A program made the translations under genes and the position numbers. The notes beneath the pieces were generated by a model that saw only the letters and a list, made by a program, of their open reading frames with translations, was not told the origin of the DNA and did not search any database. From an uncultured Mycoplasmatota bacterium (GTDB lineage Bacteria > Bacillota_I > Bacilli_A > RF39 > UBA660), in assembly GCA_947569245.1 (NCBI GenBank), contig CANORV010000006.1, positions 1-39,362 on the forward strand: 39,362 nt of DNA, given 5' to 3'. Positions 26,898 to 36,300 of this stretch are shown piece by piece (the stretch's first letter is position 1; each line of letters starts with the position of its first letter).

Positions 26898-26926
26898 TTG
26901 ATAAAAGAGTATATAAAAGGTATAAT
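26898..26926 (+). promoter_or_regulatory. Promoter of the lectin-like surface-protein gene
   Basis: TTGATA (26898-26903), 17 bases, TATAAT (26921-26926): close to consensus. An AGGTAGG ribosome site and ATG at 26957 follow. A strong promoter argues that the gene is, or was recently, expressed despite its internal stop. Confidence 0.75.
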
Positions 26927-26956
26927 TAATTTATATAATAAAAGGTAGGTAAAAAT

Positions 26957-28777
26957 ATGAAGAATAAAAAAGGTATCATAGTAGTTATAATGATAGTTTT
27001 AGCTGTTGTCTTAGTTGGTACAAGTTATGCATTATGGCAAATTACTCTAACTTAAGAGTCAACTAATGTAGTAACAACAGGTTGTTTTAACATAGAGTTT
27101 CAGGATAATAACCCAATTACTTTAGAAAATGCTGTACCGATAACTGATGAAGAGGGTAGTAAACTTACTCCATATTCATTTACTTTAACAAATACCTGTG
27201 ATACTTTAGTAAAATATCAAATAAACTTAGAAGTATTAGATTCTACAACGCTAAATAATGAATATGTAAAAACAAAATTTGAAGATAAAAATCCTACTCA
27301 ACTTACAGCTAATAATCTAGTTGTAAAAACACTTAGTAATACTTCTTTTTCTTATAATTTAGATGAGGGAGTTTTAAGCAAAAAGGGAAGTAAAACATTT
27401 AATTTAAGACTATGGTTGAATGAAACAACAGAAGCAGTAGAGGATGCAATGAATAAAGTATTTGAAAGTAAGATTGTAGTAAATACTGTTCAAAGTATAG
27501 ATAATTACACAGAAGATACTCTAAATGGAGCAGACCCAGTATTAAAAACAGACTTAATTCCAGTAACTATTGATAATGATGGAACTGTAAAAAAAGCAGA
27601 TACTAAAGAAAAATGGTATAGTTATAGTGAAAAGATATGGGCTAATGCAGTAATACTAAAAGATAAAACAAAGTCATATGCATTAAATACAGTAATACCA
27701 GAAAGTGATATTGAGTCATATTTTGTATGGATACCAAGATATAGGTATAAAATCTTTAATGATGAAACCTATAGTGGTTTAACTGAAATAGAAGATAGAG
27801 TTCAAACAATTGAAGTAGAATTTGAAACAAAAGATGTAGTACCATCAAATGGAACAAAAAAGAATGAATGGTTAACGCATCCAGCATTTACAAGTTTTAA
27901 TATAAATGGAATGTGGGTAGGAAAGTTTGAAACAAGTAAGTCAAATGATGCTCCTGATAATTCAATTAATTTTTTTGGAATACAAATAAAACCAAATGTA
28001 GTAAGCTATCGAAATATCCAAGTAGGAAATGCTTTTTATACAAGTTATGCATATAAAAGAGAAATGGATTCTCATATGATGAAAAATAGTGAATGGGGAA
28101 GTGTAGCCTATTTACAACACTCTAAATATGGTTCACAGATGAGCGTTAGATTTAATAACAATAGCAACTTTATAACAGGATATTCATCAGTGGTAGAACC
28201 AACATGTGGATATACAAATGATAATAGAGTATGTAATAAATATGGAACAACAAATGATATAACACTTCCCTATAATACCGAAACAGGATACCTTGCCTCA
28301 ACTACTGGAAATATCTCAGGTATATATGATATGTCAGGTGGAGCTTGGGAATATGTAATGGGAATAATGACTAATCAAAGTGGGCAACCATTATCAGGAA
28401 GAAATGCTACCTATAATTCAGGATTTACTGGCAGTTTTGGAGAAGGAGGTTCTCTTGCATCAGGATATTCTTGGCCAGAGGAAAAATATTATGATAAGTA
28501 TGCTTATGGAACAAGTTATTCAGAATTTACAAGAGGACATTTAGGAGACGCAACAGTAGAAATGGGACCATTTAAGAGTATAATATATGCCAATAATCAA
28601 ACTAGACAGATTAGTTCCTGGTATGCCGACCACGCCTACTTTGTCAACACGGTCTATCCTTGGGTCGAGCACGGGGGTAGTTTCAATCATGGTTCAGAGT
28701 CAGGTATGTTTGCCTTTATTCATACTTACGGCTCAGCTGATGCCTACGGTGGTTTCCGAGTTGTCTTAGCACCATAA
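26957..28777 (+). pseudogene. Exported surface protein with FGE/C-type-lectin domain and DGR-like variable end, interrupted by TAA
   Basis: ATG at 26957 opens a 606-codon frame with one in-frame TAA at codon 33 (27053-27055); everything else is open to the stop at 28775. The N-terminus is an export signal (hydrophobic stretch ending GTSYALWQITLT) like that of the neighbour at 28967, whose matching codon is Gln. A TasA/camelysin-like domain follows (about 40-185: TGCFNIEFQDN, YSFTLTNTCDTLVKY), then a formylglycine-generating-enzyme/SUMF-type fold: YFVWIPRYRY, MWVGKFETS, SGIYDMSGGAWEYVMG, and C-terminal YGGFRVV. In this fold class the last part carries the variable region of diversity-generating retroelement targets, and the last ~150 bases here have that look. 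A TTG at 27416 could restart translation but would lose the export signal. It may be a recent one-base pseudogene, an assembly error or a readthrough gene. Confidence 0.75.
28613..28766 (+). other. Putative DGR variable region (VR)
   Basis: GC content rises to about 50% from about 27% in the gene body. Of 40 pyrimidine-ending codons in 28613-28774, 19 end in C, against 2 of 24 in the stretch just before. Codons such as GCC, GAC, CAC, TAC, GTC and TAT, CAT, GAT, ACT all fit replacement of A in AAC or AAT templates. The residues follow the W....FV.T..PW...GG...GS.SG.F.F....G.A...GFR pattern of lectin-fold DGR targets. No second copy (template repeat) or reverse transcriptase is in the window. 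Confidence 0.7.
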
Positions 28778-28966
28778 AGAATAAAATCCTTAAAAAAATC
28801 AAACTAATAATAAAAATTATATAAATTAGTATTAAACCAAGTTACATAAAGAATAATCAAAAAGCAAATCTAGAGTGAGTATAACACACAAAAATTTTTA
28901 TATCTTTAAATAATAAAAATTCAAATGATATACTAAATATATAAAATAATAAGGAGGTAATTTCAA
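28778..28966. other. Intergenic region after the variable region
   Basis: This is AT-rich sequence with no ORF, no template-like copy of the variable region and no clear terminator or hairpin. Confidence 0.6.
28926..28934 (+). promoter_or_regulatory. Extended -10 of the BspA-like surface-protein gene
   Basis: TGA-TATACT, identical to the element before the gene at 19422-20012. It lies about 17 bases before the AAGGAGG site at 28951-28957. Confidence 0.55.
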
Positions 28967-30244
28967 TTGAATAACCAAATAATTTATAAGCCTAAAAAGA
29001 AAAATAAAAGAAAACTAATAATATCAATTTTCTTTATAATAACTTTAATTGTTGTAGCAGGTACATCATATGCCATGTGGCAAATGACCCTTGTTCAAAC
29101 TGATACTAACAAACTAGCAACTGGATGTATAGACTTAAATTTAATTAATAATACTAATAGTATCACTTTAGAAAACGCTTATCCTATTGAATCATCTGAA
29201 GAACAAATAGAACAATTGCCAGCATATTCATTTACTTTAGAAAATACTTGTACAACAAATGTAAGCTATTATGTAAATTTAGAGAATGTAACAAGTGCAG
29301 AAAAAAAGCTAGATGAATCAGTAATAGAATTTTTACTAAAAAAAGAAGGAATTCCTATATTGCAAGAAATTCTAAGTCCTGACGTTTTAGATGAAGAAGT
29401 AATACTTAAAGAAGCCATTTCAGCATCAAGATTATATGAAGGCCATCTTGCACCTGGAGGAAAAGCAACTTTTGACTTAAGATTGTGGATGAGTGATACA
29501 ACTCCAGCAGAAGATGAATTTATGAATGCCTCTTATGAAAGCAAAGTTACTGTTAAAGCAGTCCTTGAAACAAATTCATTAACTGATAATATCTTAGTTA
29601 ATAGTAATGAACTACGTAGCACAATATCGGAAGAAGATGGTTCAGAAAGATACATTAATGGTAACTATGTAAAATTGGGTGCCAATAACTACATTTCCAA
29701 ACTAAAAAAGATAGTTTTTGAAAATAGTAAAAATCCTTACAGTGAAGCAGAACAAGTATACGATTTTAGTCAAGTTCAAAATGGCTCAATTTTAGGTTAT
29801 TATGTAAAAGATACAGATGATAAGTATATTCTTTACATTCAAGCCGATGGCAATATTAAAATTGATCCACAAAATCCACAATGGGCTCTATTTGCTGATG
29901 AAACAACAGAAATAGACCTCGAAGGACTAGAAAATATTGAAGCAACCGATTTACATGGTTTATTTGAAGATTGTCCACGTTTAATAAAAGCTGACCTAAG
30001 TAAATTAAATACTTCTAATGTAACTGATATGCAAACTATATTTTTAGGTTGTTTTAACGTTACTGCAACAATAAATATTATGAACAAAGATGTAAATCTT
30101 GCTAACGCATTTACTGGAGCTGCTATGGAAGAAGGATCTAGTATAACGCTTAACTATACAACAGAAACAGAAGCATTAGTTGATGATATAATAACAAATA
30201 AAGATGAAAATTCAAACATCATCAAAGGTACATTAATTGGATAA
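28967..30244 (+). CDS. Exported surface protein with BspA-like (DUF285) repeats
   Basis: A 425-residue exported protein. TTG at 28967 has a perfect AAGGAGG 9 bases upstream. A basic start (KPKKKNKRK) and a hydrophobic helix (residues 16-36) end at GTSYAMW, the same export motif as in the neighbour. The N-terminal 170 residues are a TasA/camelysin-like domain paralogous to the neighbour's (TGCIDLNL, ITLENAYPI, YSFTLENTCTTNVSYYVNLE). The C-terminal half has BspA-like surface repeats: LENIEATDLHGLFEDC, then LNTSNVTDMQTIFLGCFNVT (DUF285 signature N-T-S-x-V-T-D-M). No LPXTG is seen, so it is held by the N-terminal helix or released. Function may be adhesion. Confidence 0.82.
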   Translation: MNNQIIYKPKKKNKRKLIISIFFIITLIVVAGTSYAMWQMTLVQTDTNKLATGCIDLNLINNTNSITLENAYPIESSEEQIEQLPAYSFTLENTCTTNVSYYVNLENVTSAEKKLDESVIEFLLKKEGIPILQEILSPDVLDEEVILKEAISASRLYEGHLAPGGKATFDLRLWMSDTTPAEDEFMNASYESKVTVKAVLETNSLTDNILVNSNELRSTISEEDGSERYINGNYVKLGANNYISKLKKIVFENSKNPYSEAEQVYDFSQVQNGSILGYYVKDTDDKYILYIQADGNIKIDPQNPQWALFADETTEIDLEGLENIEATDLHGLFEDCPRLIKADLSKLNTSNVTDMQTIFLGCFNVTATINIMNKDVNLANAFTGAAMEEGSSITLNYTTETEALVDDIITNKDENSNIIKGTLIG

Positions 30245-30276
30245 TTTTTTTAATAATGATTAAAATATAAATATGT

Positions 30277-30307
30277 AGTAAGTAGGATTTCTCCTACTTA
30301 CTTTTTT
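30277..30307 (+). terminator. Strong rho-independent terminator
   Basis: AGTAAGTAGGA (30277-30287) pairs perfectly with TCCTACTTACT (30292-30302) over TTTC, followed by six T. An 11-bp stem, the strongest in the window. Confidence 0.92.
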
Positions 30308-30347
30308 AAATAATATCAATTGATTTAGGAAGAAACAACTATTTATA

Positions 30348-30356
30348 TGGTATAAT
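30348..30356 (+). promoter_or_regulatory. Extended -10 of the glucan synthase gene
   Basis: TGG-TATAAT. No good -35 at 16-18 bases. A GGTGGTGAT ribosome site follows just before the TTG start. Confidence 0.6.
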
Positions 30357-30375
30357 TAAAATAGGTGGTGATACA

Positions 30376-33300
30376 TTGAATAAATACGCAAAAAGATTTA
30401 AAAACAATCTTAAGTATATAAAAGACTATTATATTTACTTAGTAGAGTTAACTGATAATCATCAAAATATCGGAATAACTAATGAATGGATTATCGACAA
30501 TTATGCAACAATACTAGAAAGAAATAATTTAGTAATGGAAATTTTATCCGATAAAGAATTGCTAAAACAACTAGAAAAAACAAAAGACAAACTATATAAT
30601 TTGCTTACTAACACTATAGAAAACCAAAATTATAAAGTGACAGAAAAATCTCTTATAAGGGCAATAAACAATTATCAAAATGAAAAAAGAAATTACTTAG
30701 GATATCGAGAAATAACCCTTTTAAAACCATTATTTATTATGATAGTAATAGAAAAAATGAAAGAGCTATGTACAAAAGAAAAAGAAAAGTTAGATATTAT
30801 TCTTAAAGTAGATTATCAAATCTCAAAACTTGAAAAAAATCTTTCTAAGAGTGATGCTATTAAACAGTTAAAAATTAAAGATAACATAACAATAAATCCT
30901 ACATACATAGAACGTATCAATTATCACTTAACAAGAATAGGTTCACCACTCAATGATGTTTTCTATAAATTAAATGAAATAATTGAAGATAATAATCTAA
31001 CCCTTAGAAAGATTATTAATAAAGCACAAGATAGTAATATCAAAGCAAATATCTTAATATCAAACCTGTTTAATCTTTTAAAAATGATAGAAATACTAGA
31101 AACTGAAACATTGTATGAAGAAATAAGTAAAACAGAAGAAGAATTAAATAAAGATAAAATTTATAAAAAGATGGATGTTATAACAAAGAACATGTATCGT
31201 AGTAAAATATTAAAATTAGAAAAATCAAAAAAAATAGATGAATTAACGATAGCAAGACGTTTAATTGCACGTTGTAACAAAGAAAAAAAACATATCGGTT
31301 TTTATCTTTATAAACAAGAAAACAAAACTATTGAACAACTAACTTATATTGGTATGATAATAACTATTACATTAGTACTATCACTATTTTTAGCCAAGTA
31401 TTTAACAGCTAGTTTTATACTAGGATTTTTAGTTCTTCTATTTCCAACAAGTGAGATTGTTATACAAATTATAAATCAAATATTAACTGAACTAAATTCT
31501 CCAAAAAGCCTTCCTAGACTAGAATTTAAAGAAAAAATACCATCTTCATGTAAAACAATTTTAGTTGTTCCAACAATTATTAACAGTACTAAAAAAATAG
31601 ATAAAGTATTTAATGACTTAGAACAGTACTATTTATCAAATAAAAGTGATAATTTATACTTTGCTCTTCTTGGAGATTGTAGTGAAGAAAAGAAACCAAT
31701 TATTAAAATTGATGAAGAACTCTCTTATTATGGAATAAAAAAATGCAATGAATTAAATAAAAAATATAAAAAGGATATTTTCTACTTTGCCTACCGAAAA
31801 AGAATTTATCATGAAAGTGAAGAAAGTTATCTTGGTTGGGAAAGAAAAAGAGGTGCCTTAATTCATTTAAATAGACTATTACTAGATAAGTTTACACCTG
31901 AAGAAAAAGAAAAGTATTTTAATATCGAAAACATTTCTGATTTAAAAAAACAAATAAAATATGTCATAACAATTGATTCAGGTAATACACCTGTTGTAAA
32001 TAGTGTTACATCACTTGTTGCCACTATGGCTCATCCACTAGTAAGTCCAGTTTTAAATAAAACTAAAACTAAAGTTATTTCTGGATATGGAATATTACAA
32101 CCTAAATTAAGTGTTGATATAACATCTTCTAATAAGTCAATCTATGCTGAAATATTTGCAGGTCTTGGAGGATTTGATATTTATAATACTTTAGTATCTA
32201 ATTTTTATCAGGATGTCTTTGACGAAGGTAGTTTTATGGGAAAAGGAATTTATGATTTAGAAGTTTTTGATACTTTAATAGATCATCGTTTTCCTACACA
32301 GACAATTCTAAGTCACGACTTATTAGAAAGTAATTATCTAAGAAGTGGATCAACATCAAACATAGAAATTATAGATGACTTTTCATCTAGCTTCCTAACA
32401 GATATGTCAAGACATCATAGGTGGGCTAGAGGAGACGTTCAAATTACTCCATGGCTTTTTAATAAAGTGAAAAATGAAAATGGAAAATATGTAAAAAATC
32501 CAACAAACCCACTTGTTAAATGGAAAATATTTGATAATATTAGAAGAAATTTAATCGATGTATCACTACTTTTAGTTATCTTCTTAGCAAGCATTAATAA
32601 AAATGTAAATATGTTGTGGTGGATTCTTTATATTTTTATCATAATTTTACTACCGTTGCTTTTTTATTTAAATAGTAAAATAAGTTTTCAATTTTCAAAA
32701 AAAGTCAAGGTAAAACCTTATCATAACATTATAAGAGGTGGACAATCTATTATATTTAGATCATTGATTCAAATAATGACACTTCCTTACAAATCTTTAT
32801 TATATCTAGACTCTATGATAAGAGCATTTTATAGAGTTTACTTTTCTAAAAAGAAATTACTAGCTTGGATGACAGCAGAAGAAGCCGAAAAGAATATAAA
32901 AAATGACTTTAATAGTTATCTTAAAAGTTTCAATATAAATTACATAGTAGCAGCCTTATTATTAGTAGTAACCTTTTTTCTAAATAAGGAAAATTTTGTT
33001 ATTGCTTGTATTATTAGTCTTTTCTTTCTTCTAGCACCATATGTAATGTATACAATTAGTAAGGATAAAACCCTTACAAGAGGAAGATTAAATAATAAAG
33101 AAGAAAATGAAATAAAAAATCTTGCTAAAAAAACATGGCTTTTCTTTGAAGAAAATCTAACTAGTGATAATAATTTTTTAATTCCAGATAATTATCAAGA
33201 GAATAGAGAACATAAAAAAGATACTAAAACATCAGCAACAGATATTGGTTTTTCTCTTTTAGCAGTTGTATCTTCTTACAATTTAGGTTTTATAAAAAAA

Positions 33301-36300
33301 GAAAAATGTTTGTATTTTATAACTAATATTTTAGAAACTATCGAGAAATTACCAAAGTGGAATGGTCATTTATATAATTGGTATAAAATAGAAGACTTAT
33401 CATCATTATATCCTCACTTTGTCTCTAGTGTTGACAGTGGGAATTTTGTAGCATGTTTAATTGTTTTAAAAGAGTTTTTATTAACTCTTGAGGAAGAACA
33501 ATTAGTATATAGGATAGAAAAAATGATAAAAGATGCTAACTTTTCGAGGTTTTATACCAAGGATGATGTTTTTAGTATAGGTTATAATACTATTGAAAAT
33601 TGTTTGTCTATATATAACTACAATCGTTTTGCAAGTGAGAGTCGTCTTCTTAGTTATATTGCTATAAGTAAAGAAGATGTATTAAGTAAACACTGGTTTT
33701 GTTTAGATAAAACTTTAACAAAATTTAAATACCATAAGGGAGTAGCTTCTTGGTCTGGATCTATGTTTGAATATTTTATGCCATTAATTTTTATGAAGAA
33801 TTATAAAAATACATTAATAGATGAAAGTTATGATTTTGCTTATTTTTGTCAAAAGTATTATATGGAGGAAGTAGATAAAAACCTTCCTTGGGGAATCTCT
33901 GAATGTGCTTATGATGAACTAGATAATGGTATAAATTATAAATATAAAACATTTTCTGTTCCTTATTTAAAGTTACAGGAATCAAATGATGATCATATTG
34001 TTATATCACCTTATAGTTCTCTTTTAGTTTTACCAGAAAGACCGAGGGATGTTTACAGAAATTATAAAAAGTTAAAAAAATTAAATATGGAAGCAAAATA
34101 TGGTTTATATGAGTCATTTGATACAAAAACAAAAAATCCTGTTTATGCCTATTTTGCCCATCATCAAGGAATGATTCTTGCAAGTATTACTAATTATTTA
34201 GATAATAATTCAATTCAAGAATTATTTACTCAGGATACTAAAAACAAGGCTTTTGAAATATTAAATAAAGAAAAAATTCAATTAAATCCAGTAATTGATT
34301 TGAAAATAGCTAGATACAAGCGTTTTAATTATGAAAAAGAAGTTATTGAAAACGATATTAGATATTTTAATTATCCTGCTGATTTACCCGAAGTATCATC
34401 AGTTTCAAATTCTAAATATACAGTGTTAATGAATGATCGTGGTGATGGTTTTTCAAGATATAAAGAAATACAGCTTAATAGATATCGTAAAGTAACTGAA
34501 CAAGATTATGGAACATTTCTTTATTTAAAAGATTTAGATACTAATGAAATTTGGTCTAATACTTATGCTCCAATTAATATAAAACCGGATAAATATGAAG
34601 TTGTCTTTGCATCAGATAAAATAAAATATATATTGACTAAAAATGATATTACGACTACAACAGAAATCATCGTAACAGCTAATCATCCTGCAGAAATCAG
34701 AAAGATAACTATCAAGAATAATTCTAATAAGCCAAAGAAATTAGAATTAACATCTTTTTTAGAACCAACTATAACTGAAAATATTAATGATGTTACTCAT
34801 CGTACTTTTAATAGTTTATTTATGGATAGTATGTATAATGAAGAAACGGATTCTTTAATTATGAAAAAAATCCTAAGAAATAAAGATAATTCATATTATT
34901 TTCTTCATAAATTATATATTGAAGACAAATTAATGCCATATGAGTATGAGACGAGAAGAGAAAACTTTATTGGAAGAAATAGAACTAGTAACAATCCTAT
35001 TGGATTAGATAAAAAACTATCTAATAAAACTTCAACCCCAATTGATGCTGTAATGAGTATGAGAAGTACAGTTGAAGTAGAACCAGACGGAGAAAAAACA
35101 GCTTATATAATGAATGTTTTTGGTACTTCGATTAAACAAGTAACGGATGTTGTAAAATTATATAATTCACTAGAAAAAATCGATGATACTATAATAGAGG
35201 CCTCTCTTGAAAATATTAGTAATACAAAAAAACTTGGTATTAACGGAGATGATATGCAGTTATTTAATACAATGTTAAATTATTTGTATCAAACAAGTAA
35301 AATAGATATTAACGAAGAAAGAAGAATTATTCTTAAAAAGAATACTTTATCTCAAGAAAATCTATGGAAATTTGGAATTTCAGGAGACCGTCCACTAATT
35401 ACTGTAACAATCGATAGCTTAGCAGAAGTTGCGGTGGTAAAACAAGTATTAAAAGCTTATGAGTACTTTAAGTCGAAAGGTATTTACATCGATATTGCAA
35501 TTATTAATGACGAAAAGAAAAAATATCGTAATAATATTAAAAAAGAAGTAGAGTTTGTCAAGTTTTATATCGATAAAATGAATGATTTTAAGAATAGACC
35601 AGGTTATATTTATCTAATTGATAAGGATGAGATTAATGATGATGAAAGAATCCTTTTAAATACTTTTGCAAGGCTTAATTTAGATACTAAAAAATATAAA
35701 TCATTAAAGGATTATATTAAAGATTTACAGAGTAATAATAGTGCAACAAGATTTATTAAGAGTAAAATTCAAGAAAATATAGACTTAGAAACTAGTTCTA
35801 ATTTAATGTTTTATAATGGTTATGGAGGATTCGAAAAGGATGGAAGCACGTATGTAATAACTACTGATAAAACTCCAACACCTTGGTTTAACATAATAGC
35901 AAATAAAAACTTTGGAACTTTAGTTTCTAACAATTTATCTGGCTTTACTTATTATAAAAATAGTCAAGAATTTAAACTTACATCATGGACAAATGATATC
36001 ATATCTTTTGATCAATCAGAAGGAATTAAAATAAATAATGAATTCTTTAATCCGAGTAAGACAACCCATGGCTTTGGTTACAGTCAATTTACGAGTAGAA
36101 CAAAATTCTTTTCAGAAAACCTAACTGAATTTGTACCTCGTAATGATAATATTAAAATCTATTTATTTGAAATAACTAATAAAAGTAAAGAAGAAAAGAA
36201 AATTAATTTAGAATTTTTCATTAACCCTGTTCTAGGTGAAAGAGAAGAGAAAACTAGTCGTTACATATTATGTGACTATGCTAAAGATAGTAATTATATA

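Noticed and set aside
28587-28769. 60-codon ORF in another frame across the putative variable region
   Set aside because: It is opened by the GC-rich variable region; the main frame carries the lectin motifs and the GFRVV end.
26957-28777. Recoding of TAA as a sense codon to explain the in-frame stop
   Set aside because: TAA ends many genes in the window (glmS, gatA, gatB, ligA neighbours) and TGA and TAG also end genes, so the standard code applies.
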